Shown here: positions 26,150-35,140 of the stretch, piece by piece
Position numbering within the stretch: position 1 is the stretch's first letter
Layout: each line of letters starts with the position of its first letter
NCBI GenBank assembly: GCA_937918905.1
Contig: CAKZSH010000009.1
Location: 1 to 38,609 of the forward strand
Reading direction: 5' to 3'
Origin: an uncultured Saprospiraceae bacterium
GTDB taxonomy: Bacteria; Bacteroidota; Bacteroidia; Chitinophagales; Saprospiraceae
Length of the DNA: 38,609 bases
Program-made: the position numbers and the translations under genes
Notes under the pieces: generated by a model
Seen by the model: only the letters and a program-made list of their open reading frames with translations
Databases searched by the model: none
Told to the model about the DNA's origin: nothing

Positions 26150-26983
26150 ATGAAAAACGAAAAAATATTTATCGCGCTTAACCATGCTCAAATACCTAAT
26201 GCAGTTACAACCTATGGAAGCAATCTGGCCAAACGATTAGATAGACCAGCTATTGTGTATGGTGTTGCAGCAGTTCCAATAATCTCAGAGCCTATCTCAA
26301 TTGTTGGTGCAACCATCCCAAATCCAAATATTAATGATGCCCAAACCGCAACAGAAAAAAAGATAGAATCTTTTATGGAGGAAGCATTAAGTATTTATCC
26401 ACATATTTCTTACACCGTCGATAGTGGGGACTCCATTGAAAACATTATTAACAAAACTGATAAGGAAAATCCTTACATGGTTCTCGTTGAGGGAAATAGT
26501 GAATTAACAACTTTACATGAATGGTTTGGAACCTATGAAACACAGTTAGCTGAGGAAATAAAAGCTCCTGTTTTAGTCTTACCAGAAAGTTATTTTTGGA
26601 AAGACGTCAAAAGTATTTTGTATGTAATGGATATTGAAGATCAACAACTAGACAACATTTTATTGCTCAACAAGATTGCTAAAGACCTAAATGCTGAGGT
26701 GAGTATTGTTATGATTTCGGAAAAAGAAAATGAAGAACAAATCAAAAAGCACACTCAATTGATAACTCTTTTTGAGGATTCTTTAGGCTACAAAAATATT
26801 TCTTTTCATCAAGTATTTACAGAGAACTCTACAGATGACGTTGTCGAACAGCTCGCCAAAAATGTCAATGCAGACTGGCTAGCAATCGAACATCAAAGCA
26901 GTTCCTTTTTCGAAAGAGTATTTAATAGTGATAGTTCTGAACGACTAATCCTTCAATCTAAGATACCAGTTTTGGTTTTCTAA
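26150..26983 (+). CDS. Tandem universal stress protein (UspA-like)
   Basis: A 277-residue protein of two UspA-type alpha/beta domains: about 1-145 (KIFIALNHAQIPNAVTTYGS, ..., PVLVLPES) and about 155-277 (VKSILYVMDIEDQQLDNILL, ..., IPVLVF). This is the usual double-domain form in Bacteroidota. The ATP-binding signature G-x2-G-x9-G-S at the end of each domain is not visible: the corresponding stretch in domain 2 is HQSSSFFERVFNSDSSERL, without the glycines. It therefore probably does not bind ATP in the standard way. It is cytoplasmic with no signal peptide, and follows the exported-protein gene after 33 bp. Confidence 0.85.
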   Translation: MKNEKIFIALNHAQIPNAVTTYGSNLAKRLDRPAIVYGVAAVPIISEPISIVGATIPNPNINDAQTATEKKIESFMEEALSIYPHISYTVDSGDSIENIINKTDKENPYMVLVEGNSELTTLHEWFGTYETQLAEEIKAPVLVLPESYFWKDVKSILYVMDIEDQQLDNILLLNKIAKDLNAEVSIVMISEKENEEQIKKHTQLITLFEDSLGYKNISFHQVFTENSTDDVVEQLAKNVNADWLAIEHQSSSFFERVFNSDSSERLILQSKIPVLVF

Positions 26984-27002
26984 AATCTAGTCTTAGATTT
27001 TT

Positions 27003-27051
27003 TATCCCAAAATTTGAGCAATGATTTAATCAAGTTTTGGGATATTTTTTT
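27003..27051 (+). terminator. Terminator after the universal-stress gene
   Basis: A 15 bp stem tatcccaaaatttga/tcaagttttgggata (27003-27017 and 27030-27044) with one G-T-type mismatch, followed by seven T's. A smaller hairpin (26982-27001, aaaatcta/tagatttt) lies between it and the stop codon. Confidence 0.85.
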
Positions 27052-27115
27052 GATACAAAATGATATAAGGATTTGTTCAATAAAAATTAATAAATGAGAT
27101 ATTACCATATCTTTA

Positions 27116-27315
27116 CTCTACCCGATAGTTTTTCAGATGCCCTCTCTCTGGGACTTAAAAATTATTTTTTGAACTATAATTTCTACCAATATTTCGCCCC
27201 TTTGAGACTTTCTCCATTGCAAAAGTCCCAGAGGGACAAAATATCGGTAGATATAATCTCAATTTAATTCATTCGAGTCCCAGAGGGACGACATCTAAAA
27301 AACCATCGGGCAGAG
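27116..27315. mobile_element. 200 bp palindromic element with 13 bp direct repeats
   Basis: The element begins ctctacccgatagttttt and ends with the near-complement of that sequence (…aaccatcgggcagag). Its interior contains a second inverted pair (tctaccaatatttcgcccc / gggacaaaatatcggtaga). The motif GTCCCAGAGGGAC and degenerate forms occur four times. It is flanked by a perfect 13 bp direct repeat TACCATATCTTTA (27103-27115 and 27316-27328), whose alignment breaks on both sides exactly at the element's ends. It has no coding capacity. Confidence 0.75.
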
Positions 27316-27344
27316 TACCATATCTTTATACCACATCCTTGTAA

Positions 27345-27359
27345 TCCCGAAAATCGGGA
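27345..27359. repeat. Small hairpin in the tamB upstream region
   Basis: TCCCGA-AAA-TCGGGA followed by an A-tract (acaaaaaaaaa). It lies 83 bp upstream of tamB. A 13-base word acggtattcgaca near 27388 also occurs at 79-91. No clear promoter is visible between 27329 and 27441; gcagctccgctgc (27419-27431) is another short inverted repeat. Confidence 0.45.
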
Positions 27360-27441
27360 ACAAAAAAAAACAGAGTTTTGGACATTCACGGTATTCGACA
27401 ATTATTAATTATTAATTGCAGCTCCGCTGCCATATGATTTT

Positions 27442-30400
27442 ATGCTAATACTAAAAAAAGTAGTCCGATGGATTGGAGTTCTATTTCTAATCTTAGTCTT
27501 AGTCTTTGTTGTGGCTTGGGCTGCTTTACAATTTCCAGCAGTACAGACAAAAGTAGTTCAACAGATAACTAATAACCTTTCCAAAACGCTCGACACCAAA
27601 GTAAGTATTGGAAAAGTAGATATTGATTTTTTCAAAACAATAGTACTCAAAGATGTTTTCATCGAAGATCAAAAACAAGATACTTTACTTTTTGCCTCGG
27701 AGCTAGATGCGACTATTGGACTACTTTCCATTTTAGATAGCAAAATTCAACTTAGCCAAATCAACTTAAAGAATGCCGTTGTGCAACTCTCCCGACCTCA
27801 GACAGATTCTCTTTTTAATTATAATTTTTTAATAGAAGCCTTTTCCTCAACTGATCCAAAGGAGGTAAAAGATACAACCGCCAAAGCCTGGGAATTTAAT
27901 ATTGAAAATGTATTGTTACAACAAGTCAAATTCAATATGAATGATGAATACGGAGGGATCAATATAGCAACCCTTGTAGGAGATTTTTCGGTAGGATTAG
28001 AGCTAATGGATATAGAAAATCAGCGACTAGAATTTAATCAAATCGTACTCAGTAAATCTATAATAGAAATCGTACAAGAAAACGAAATCAAACCACAAAG
28101 TACTGATAATCAATTAGTTACTAACAAATCAACTCCCCTAACCTTCCCTTACACAGGCTGGGATATATTATCAAATGATTTAAAAATAGAAAATTCAAAT
28201 ATACTTTTCCAAGAAAAAAATACGATTGAAAAAAAAGGAATCTTAAATCCTAAAGATATTGCCTTAAAAAAAATACAACTAAATCTAAGAGATTTTATTT
28301 GGGAAAAAAATCAACTCAACGCACTCCTTCAAAATATTTCTATTCAAGAAAAAAGTGGATTTCATTTAAAAGATTTTGGAGTGAAAATCGCTATGACTCC
28401 TCAACAAATCTCTTTAAAAAACCTCAAGTTAAATACACCTAATAGTCAAATTAATAACTCGACTAATCTCCAATTTAATAACTTCTCTGATCTTACTGAC
28501 AATTTAAATAACATTGCTTTTACGGTCAACTTTTCCAAAACAAAAATAGGTTCTGAAGACCTTGGGCATTTGGTCTCCGCAATGGGCGAAATCCCTTTTT
28601 TGGATTTGTCCACTAATCGATCAACTCGAATAAATGGAAATATTGCAGGAACTCTAAATCAATTCAATGCACAATCATTACAATTCCAAGTCGAGGATGC
28701 CTTAATCCTAAATATTAACGGAATGGTTCAAAATGCACTTGACATCGATCAGTTGAATTTTGACCTGACACTCCAAGAACTGTCAACCTCTTATGATAAA
28801 GCAAATTCAATTCTAAAAGATGTGACGCTACCCGAAGGCTTAAAAAAATTCGGAACATTTAATCTTAATGGTAAGATGAAAGGGAGTTTAAAAAATCTAA
28901 AAGTAGAAGAACTTGTTTTGAGGACAGATGCAAATACAGGTTTTGATATTACGGGTACGATCCTAGGATTACCCGAAATGGAAAATCTTGATCTAAATTT
29001 ATCTATAAAAGAACTTTACACAATTGCAGATGACTTGGAGGGCTTTTCGCCAGAGGGGCTTCCTGATGTTTTAGACAGCTTAGGAAAAATAAGTTACCAA
29101 GGTCAGTTTACAGGAACTCTAACTAATTTTGATTTAGCTGGAAAATTAAATACAAAATTGGGAATTTTGGAAAGTGACATCCTTATGAATTTTAATGAAG
29201 ATTATTCTACAGCAGATTACAAAGGAGATATTCGATTAAATGCTTTTCAACTAGGAAAATTATTAGGCGATAGTTTGCAAGTCGGCGAAGTCACTTTAAA
29301 AGCAGAACTAAAAGGAGATGGCTTTGCATTGGATAGTATGAATGCAGACTTAAAAATGAGTATCGAAAATTTAGAATATACAAATTATAACTACAATGAT
29401 ATACTTGTAGATGGATTGTTACAAGAAGGCGTTTTTACAGGAAAACTAGATTTAAAAGATCCCAATGCAAAGGTAGATTTTGACGGAAAAATTAGTTTTA
29501 ATACAGACAAACCCGTTTACCAATTTACGATGATGGTGGACACTTTAAACTTGCATCAACTCAATCTAGTAGAAGACGAACTTAGTTTTCATACTAAAAT
29601 GGACATGAATTTTAGTGGAAAAAAATTAAATGATTTTGATGGAAAAATAAATCTAACTGATTTTTATATCAAAAGTAATAATGAAAAATTTAAAACGGAC
29701 ACTATAGCAATCATTGCTGACAATGCCGCTATCAACAATAGAAAATTAACCTTCAAATCTTCTTTTTTGACAGGAGAAGTAAAAGGTGATTATGATTTTG
29801 ATGAAATGTATGATTTAGTGTTAGCTTATATCAATGATTATTTTCCTTTGGATGATTGGCTTTCTCCTGAACAGAAATTGATCAAATTTAATGACATCGA
29901 AAAGCCACAAAAATTTGAGTTATTATTTGATGTAAAAGATGCCCAGCCGATTTCATTATTTGCACCACAGTTGGAATTCATGGAAAATGCTCGGCTCACC
30001 GCCACCTTTAATTCAATAGAAAAAACCATGACAGCAGGTGTGAGTATTCAAAAAATATTGATGAACGGAATAGGTGCAGAATCAATCAACTGGGAATCCA
30101 ATGGCAATACAGAAGAGCTTCTTAACAACCTGACAGTCAACAACTTAGAAATCACAAATGGTATCTCTACCAAGCAAATTATTGTAAAAAATAAAATGCT
30201 CAATGACAGCATGTATCTAAGTCTAGATGTAGAAAATGATACCATTGAGAAGATATTAGATATTGCAGCGACAATGACAAATTCGGAAGAAGGATATCTT
30301 CTAAAATTTGAGGAAGATATGATTGCCAACAACATCAACTGGACAATTGATAATAATAACTCCATTAATTTTGGGAATGATTTTTTAAAAATTAACGAAC

Positions 30401-32421
30401 TTATATTTAGTTACGAAAATCAGTCAATGGGCATTCATAGTCTTTCGGGAAAAAATTCAAAACCAGTCCCTCCTATCGAAATCTCTTTTGAAAACTTTCA
30501 AATAAAAGAGCTTTCTAAAATTGCTAACATTGAAAATACATCTTTTTCAGGATTACTAAATGGACAACTCAAAGTCATTGATCCATTTAAAAATTTACAT
30601 TATACCGCTGATCTAACTGTTCCTAATTTATCGCTCAATGAAGAGATAGTAGGTGAATTTTCTGTTGACTTGGACAATCCGATTAATACACAAAACATCA
30701 ATGTAAATGTATTGTTAAAAGGAGGTTTAAATAACATGAACATTACCGGTGATTACAATTTTGGCACACAAAAATATAATGTCAATTCAAATATTCAATC
30801 TCTTGAACTTAGGTTAATAGATCCAATTATGATAGGTGTTTTCAGTCAAAGTAAAGGTACCATTAATGGAAAAATTTCTTTACAAGGTACTCCAGAAAAA
30901 CCTCAAATCAATGGTGGAATTAATCTAAATCAAATCAGTACTGTCATTGATTTCACAAAAACTCGTTATACGATCAATGAAGGTAAAGTTGAGTTGAACA
31001 ACTCAGCAATCAACCTTGGAACACTTCAACTATTGGATCGACGAAATGACAAAGCAACCTTGAGTGGAAAAATAACGCATGACTTCTTTTCTGATATGAA
31101 GCTCGACATCAATATGAACACCCTTCAGTTTACTTTTTTAAATACAGAATCCAAAGACAATGAATTATTTTATGGGAAACTTTTCCTTCGTGCCAATGCC
31201 AATATTCAAGGGCCAGTAGAGCAACCCATAATTGATGTAAAAGCAAAAACATTGGCAGGTTCAGAATTGAATGTTTCTGCATTCTCCGAGGAGGACAGTT
31301 TTTTGGAAGAGACCTTTATTATTTTCGGAAATCCTGATACTTATCAAGAAGAAACAGAAGGAGAAAAACAGATAGTCTATGAAGTTGAGAATGCCTTACC
31401 TGCTGAGGTCAGATTAAATTTGGAGTTAACGGATGATGCTATTTTTAGAGTTATCGTAGATCCTATCACAGGAGATCAATTAGAGTGTCGAGGTAATTCT
31501 AATATGCTAATCAATCTTTTGCCAAGTGGTCTAGTAGATATTTTTGGTTCCTATATTATTCAATCTGGACAATACAGATTTTCTTATACGGATTTGGTCA
31601 AAAGAAATTTTGAAATTGTAAAAGGAGGGACTGTTGATTTTAATGGCGACCCACTCAATGCAAGGTTCAATATTACTACAAAATACTCTACCAAAGCCAC
31701 TCCTTATGAATTAGTGAGTAACGAGACTACCCTTTCAGAGTCAGAAACAAATTCTGCTCAACGCCGACAAAAAGTAGATGTCCTTATGAAAATAACGGGC
31801 AATATTGCCGCTCCCGAATTAAATTTTAATATTGAAATTCCTGAATCAGAGGGTTCAATTTTGAGTAGTGAAATCCAAAGAAAACTAGCTGAACTCCAAT
31901 CGAACCCTAATGAGTTAAACAAGCAAGTTTTCGGATTAATTTTATTCAATGGATTTATTGCATCAAGCGGCTCAGCTGGTTTTACTGATACAGGTGAATC
32001 AGTTGTTTTAGGTAGCGTCAGTAAATTTGTTTCCAAACAATTAAACCAAATCGCAGATAAATATATCAAGGGTGTTCAAATCAATTTTGACTTAAACTCC
32101 TACAAATCACAATACGCAAACGAAGGCGCAGGAGCTACCGTAACGGAAGTGGGCATCGGTGTAACTAAGCAATTTAATAATAGATTAAGTTTTAAAGCTG
32201 GTGGCAATTTTGATTTAAATTCCACTTCTCAATCTGCTGGATTTTCTCAAGTTGCTGGTGATTTTGTTTTGGAATACAAGTTAACGGATTCAGGAAATTA
32301 TTTATTAAAAGTATTTAGACGAAGCGATTATGATGTTTTAAATGAAGAAAATTCCGTCAAAACTGGAGCGGGAATTTCGGTAAGCAAATCATTTGGAGGG
32401 AAAAAAAAGAAAGATAAATGA
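27442..32421 (+). CDS. tamB: TamB-like translocation/assembly module protein (DUF490)
   Basis: A 1659-residue protein. An N-terminal membrane anchor (residues about 5-30, VVRWIGVLFLILVLVFVVAW) is followed by the AsmA-like segment (TLDTKVSIGKVDIDFFKTIV). Hundreds of residues of short repeated beta-strands follow, as in the hydrophobic-groove TamB/AsmA family. The TamB C-terminal domain covers about residues 1240-1650 (GSYIIQSGQYRFSYTDLVKR; TGDQLECRGNSNMLINLLPS). TamB spans the periplasm and works with an Omp85 partner in outer-membrane protein assembly and lipid transport. Here the stop overlaps the start of the Omp85 gene by 4 bp (ATGA), so the two are translationally coupled. Confidence 0.94.
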   Translation: MLILKKVVRWIGVLFLILVLVFVVAWAALQFPAVQTKVVQQITNNLSKTLDTKVSIGKVDIDFFKTIVLKDVFIEDQKQDTLLFASELDATIGLLSILDSKIQLSQINLKNAVVQLSRPQTDSLFNYNFLIEAFSSTDPKEVKDTTAKAWEFNIENVLLQQVKFNMNDEYGGINIATLVGDFSVGLELMDIENQRLEFNQIVLSKSIIEIVQENEIKPQSTDNQLVTNKSTPLTFPYTGWDILSNDLKIENSNILFQEKNTIEKKGILNPKDIALKKIQLNLRDFIWEKNQLNALLQNISIQEKSGFHLKDFGVKIAMTPQQISLKNLKLNTPNSQINNSTNLQFNNFSDLTDNLNNIAFTVNFSKTKIGSEDLGHLVSAMGEIPFLDLSTNRSTRINGNIAGTLNQFNAQSLQFQVEDALILNINGMVQNALDIDQLNFDLTLQELSTSYDKANSILKDVTLPEGLKKFGTFNLNGKMKGSLKNLKVEELVLRTDANTGFDITGTILGLPEMENLDLNLSIKELYTIADDLEGFSPEGLPDVLDSLGKISYQGQFTGTLTNFDLAGKLNTKLGILESDILMNFNEDYSTADYKGDIRLNAFQLGKLLGDSLQVGEVTLKAELKGDGFALDSMNADLKMSIENLEYTNYNYNDILVDGLLQEGVFTGKLDLKDPNAKVDFDGKISFNTDKPVYQFTMMVDTLNLHQLNLVEDELSFHTKMDMNFSGKKLNDFDGKINLTDFYIKSNNEKFKTDTIAIIADNAAINNRKLTFKSSFLTGEVKGDYDFDEMYDLVLAYINDYFPLDDWLSPEQKLIKFNDIEKPQKFELLFDVKDAQPISLFAPQLEFMENARLTATFNSIEKTMTAGVSIQKILMNGIGAESINWESNGNTEELLNNLTVNNLEITNGISTKQIIVKNKMLNDSMYLSLDVENDTIEKILDIAATMTNSEEGYLLKFEEDMIANNINWTIDNNNSINFGNDFLKINELIFSYENQSMGIHSLSGKNSKPVPPIEISFENFQIKELSKIANIENTSFSGLLNGQLKVIDPFKNLHYTADLTVPNLSLNEEIVGEFSVDLDNPINTQNINVNVLLKGGLNNMNITGDYNFGTQKYNVNSNIQSLELRLIDPIMIGVFSQSKGTINGKISLQGTPEKPQINGGINLNQISTVIDFTKTRYTINEGKVELNNSAINLGTLQLLDRRNDKATLSGKITHDFFSDMKLDINMNTLQFTFLNTESKDNELFYGKLFLRANANIQGPVEQPIIDVKAKTLAGSELNVSAFSEEDSFLEETFIIFGNPDTYQEETEGEKQIVYEVENALPAEVRLNLELTDDAIFRVIVDPITGDQLECRGNSNMLINLLPSGLVDIFGSYIIQSGQYRFSYTDLVKRNFEIVKGGTVDFNGDPLNARFNITTKYSTKATPYELVSNETTLSESETNSAQRRQKVDVLMKITGNIAAPELNFNIEIPESEGSILSSEIQRKLAELQSNPNELNKQVFGLILFNGFIASSGSAGFTDTGESVVLGSVSKFVSKQLNQIADKYIKGVQINFDLNSYKSQYANEGAGATVTEVGIGVTKQFNNRLSFKAGGNFDLNSTSQSAGFSQVAGDFVLEYKLTDSGNYLLKVFRRSDYDVLNEENSVKTGAGISVSKSFGGKKKKDK

Positions 32422-34724
32422 AAGTAAAATACTTTATTTTTTTGGTGATTTTATTTTGTTTTTTGTCTAGTTGTAATGTAACAAAAAACCTAAAAGATGA
32501 TGAATTGCTCATCACCAAGACCACTATAAAATATAAGAAAAAAGAACAAACTAAAAATGAACAAGCATTTAAAGCAGAACTAAATGCTGTCGTAAAACCA
32601 CAGCCCAATACAGGGCTATTCAAACTCCCTTTAAAAATTTATCAATGGGGAGAAAAGTCAAAAAAAGAAAAAGGGTTTAGAAAATGGATGCAACGAAATT
32701 TTGGTCAAGCTCCAGCGATTTACGATGAAAAAGTTCAAGCTATCAATAGGCTTCGTATGAAAAAACTATTAAAAGATAATGGTTTTTTTAGGTCGGATAT
32801 TGAAGTCGATACTACAGTAAAAGGTAAAAAAATTGAAATGACTTATCTTATCTTGACCAAAGGACAACATAAGATAAATGATATTTTTATGCCTAGTGAT
32901 TCCACAACTATTGGCAGGCTCATTCGGAAAAATCAAGAAAAAAGTCTAATTCAAAAAGGAGATTATTATTCAGAATTATTAATGACACAAGAGCGGCTTA
33001 GACTTAGTAATATTGCCGCACAGCAGGGGTATCTTGATTTTAATGACAGCTATATTTATTATTTTGTGGACACCTTACCAGAAAGGTTTGTTGCAGACAT
33101 TTATATCAAAGTAAAACCAGTTGCAAACGGAAAACCACATCAAAAATATCGTTTGGGCAGTACTACTATTTATCCAAACTACGACCTTTCCAACAATACT
33201 TTTACAACCCAAAAAGATACCATAAAATTTAAAGATGATATTACGATTATCGAAGACCATCACTTAATTGAACATCAAGTCTTGGATCGAATGATCTTGC
33301 AAAATGAAGGAGATGTCGTTGTCAAAGACCTACAAAGTACTTCCGTAAGTCATTTGTTAGATTTAGGAATATTTAAGTTTGTTAATTTAAAATATGAACG
33401 ACAAGGTGATTCCATCAATCCCATATTAAATCGAAATATTTATCTCACTCCTAATTTCAATCAGAATATCTCTGCCAATTTTGAATTAAATAATCGTACA
33501 GGTAATTTTTATGGAGTGGGCGCATCAGCCACTTATCGGCATAAAAATTTATTAAAAAAAGCCGTTACCTTTTCATCCTCTATTTCAGGAGGAGTCGAAA
33601 CTCAAATAGGTAGTAATTTATCTTTTATTAATACGATGGATTTGAATGTGGAAGTAGGATTAGCTGCGCCTCGATTTATTTTACCTTTTAAAATCAAGCC
33701 CAATTCAGGATTATTTGTACCTCGTACTACCCTATCAGTCGGTAATAATTTTCAACGAAGAGTTTCTTTATATAGTATCAACTCTACCAACCTAAAATTA
33801 GGTTATCAATGGAAAGAGACTGCCGAAAAACAACATACCCTCTACCCCATTAGTATCAATCGGGTTCAAATATTGAATAGGACTAGCAGGTTCGACAGTT
33901 TAACAAATGCAATTCCAAGACTGACCAATAGTTTCCAAAATTCCTTTATCGCAGGGCTAGATTATACTTATATTTTCACAAATCAATCGCCCGATATCAC
34001 TAAAGATTATTGGTTTTTTAAGGGAAATATTAGAACATCAGGTAACATGCTACAGCTTGCTGCAAACACTTTTGACATTTCCAAAAACACTAACAATCAA
34101 TATGAACTTTTCCAATCTCCATTTGCTCAGTTCACTTCGATTGAAGCCGATGTTCGGTTTTATAAAAAAATAAAAAACAATACACTTGCATTTCGTTTCT
34201 CACCAGCTGCAGGCTTTGCTTATGGCAACTCGGAAGTACTACCCTACATCGAACAATTTTTTGTTGGTGGAGCAAATAGTATTCGTGCATTTCGAATACG
34301 AGATTTGGGCCCAGGTTCATTTGCTCGTGAAAGCAGACCTGAAGATGGCGTGGAACAACAATTTATAGATCAGACAGGAGATGTTAAGTTAGAGATGACC
34401 GCAGAATATCGCTTTCCAATCTTAGGCTTTTTCAAAGGAGCGGCTTTTGTAGATGCAGGAAATGTGTGGTTACTTAATGATGATGAAACGCTTGGTCGAA
34501 AATTTTCTTTTGATACTGCTTGGAAAGAAATTGCGATAGGTAGTGGAATTGGTTTGCGAATTGATATTGAATATATTGTGCTACGGCTCGATGTTGCAAC
34601 ACCGTTAAGAAGAGCTTATTTTGATGAAGGGTTTCAATGGTCGTTTGATCGATTTGATTTTGGAAATAGAGATTGGCGGAAGAATAATATTGTTTACAAT
34701 TTGGCGGTGGGTTATCCATTTTAA
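32418..34724 (+). CDS. tamL: Lipidated Omp85 protein, TamL-like
   Basis: A 768-residue BamA/TamA-family protein. The N-terminus MKVKYFIFLVILFCFLSSC is a lipoprotein signal with lipobox LSSC (Cys19), the feature that separates Bacteroidota TamL from proteobacterial TamA. POTRA-like segments occupy about 30-370 (KLLKDNGFFRSDIEVDTTVK, LLDLGIFKFVNLKYERQGD). The 16-strand barrel occupies about 385-768, with the loop-6 signature VGGANSIRAFRIRDLGPGSF around residue 617-637 and FVDAGNVW. It ends in the aromatic strand NLAVGYPF. Its role is insertion of outer-membrane proteins together with TamB, encoded just upstream. It is the last gene of the operon; the palindrome at 34790-34993 follows. Confidence 0.93.
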   Translation: MKVKYFIFLVILFCFLSSCNVTKNLKDDELLITKTTIKYKKKEQTKNEQAFKAELNAVVKPQPNTGLFKLPLKIYQWGEKSKKEKGFRKWMQRNFGQAPAIYDEKVQAINRLRMKKLLKDNGFFRSDIEVDTTVKGKKIEMTYLILTKGQHKINDIFMPSDSTTIGRLIRKNQEKSLIQKGDYYSELLMTQERLRLSNIAAQQGYLDFNDSYIYYFVDTLPERFVADIYIKVKPVANGKPHQKYRLGSTTIYPNYDLSNNTFTTQKDTIKFKDDITIIEDHHLIEHQVLDRMILQNEGDVVVKDLQSTSVSHLLDLGIFKFVNLKYERQGDSINPILNRNIYLTPNFNQNISANFELNNRTGNFYGVGASATYRHKNLLKKAVTFSSSISGGVETQIGSNLSFINTMDLNVEVGLAAPRFILPFKIKPNSGLFVPRTTLSVGNNFQRRVSLYSINSTNLKLGYQWKETAEKQHTLYPISINRVQILNRTSRFDSLTNAIPRLTNSFQNSFIAGLDYTYIFTNQSPDITKDYWFFKGNIRTSGNMLQLAANTFDISKNTNNQYELFQSPFAQFTSIEADVRFYKKIKNNTLAFRFSPAAGFAYGNSEVLPYIEQFFVGGANSIRAFRIRDLGPGSFARESRPEDGVEQQFIDQTGDVKLEMTAEYRFPILGFFKGAAFVDAGNVWLLNDDETLGRKFSFDTAWKEIAIGSGIGLRIDIEYIVLRLDVATPLRRAYFDEGFQWSFDRFDFGNRDWRKNNIVYNLAVGYPF

Positions 34725-34789
34725 GAATCAAATGGAATTACTTTTTTGGGGTTCAAAATGAATCCATGTAGTTGTATAAATTCAGTTAT

Positions 34790-34993
34790 TGGGGGAGTGT
34801 TCATGAATGTGTGTCTTTGAGCTTGTTCTTCTTAGCCGTGGGATGTAAATCCGACTCTCTCATCAAAAAACGTATGATCTAAACGCTTGATTTTCAATGT
34901 TTTAAAATCAATATTATTCGACCGAGAGAGTCGGATTTACATCCGACGGCTAAAAAGAACAAGCTCAAAGACACCGTTAAATAAACACCCCCT
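34790..34993. repeat. About 200 bp inverted repeat with 52 bp well-paired arms
   Basis: Arms 34811-34862 and 34923-34974 are complementary with about three mismatches (gtgtctttgagcttgttctt ... ccgactctctc). Looser pairing extends outward to gggggagtgtt/aacaccccc. The right arm is itself palindromic (gtcggat-ttac-atccgac). It has no T-tract typical of a terminator, and no gene. It is probably an inserted extragenic element after tamL. Confidence 0.75.
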
Positions 34994-35005
34994 TATTGGT
35001 TATTG

Positions 35006-35127
35006 AGTTATTTCGAATACCGTTATTTTTCTATTGTTTTTGACCAATAACTTATTAACCAATAACTATTTTGACCAACCACATAAAATCACCTTGAACC
35101 TAAAAATTGCGTTTATTCGAAATAACT
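35006..35127. repeat. Second inverted repeat downstream of the tamBL palindrome
   Basis: agttatttcgaata (35006-35019) and its exact complement tattcgaaataact (35114-35127) enclose a region with the words accaataact (twice) and ttgacca (twice). This ends 14 bp before the stop side of the SLC13 gene. It may act as a transcriptional end for that convergent gene, but there is no clean T-tract. Confidence 0.5.
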
Positions 35128-35140
35128 TTGAACCTCTTTT

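Noticed and set aside
34474-34731. Minus-strand frame of 85 codons opposite the end of tamL
   Set aside because: It lies entirely within the antisense of a well-supported barrel domain, with low-complexity composition. It is a shadow frame.
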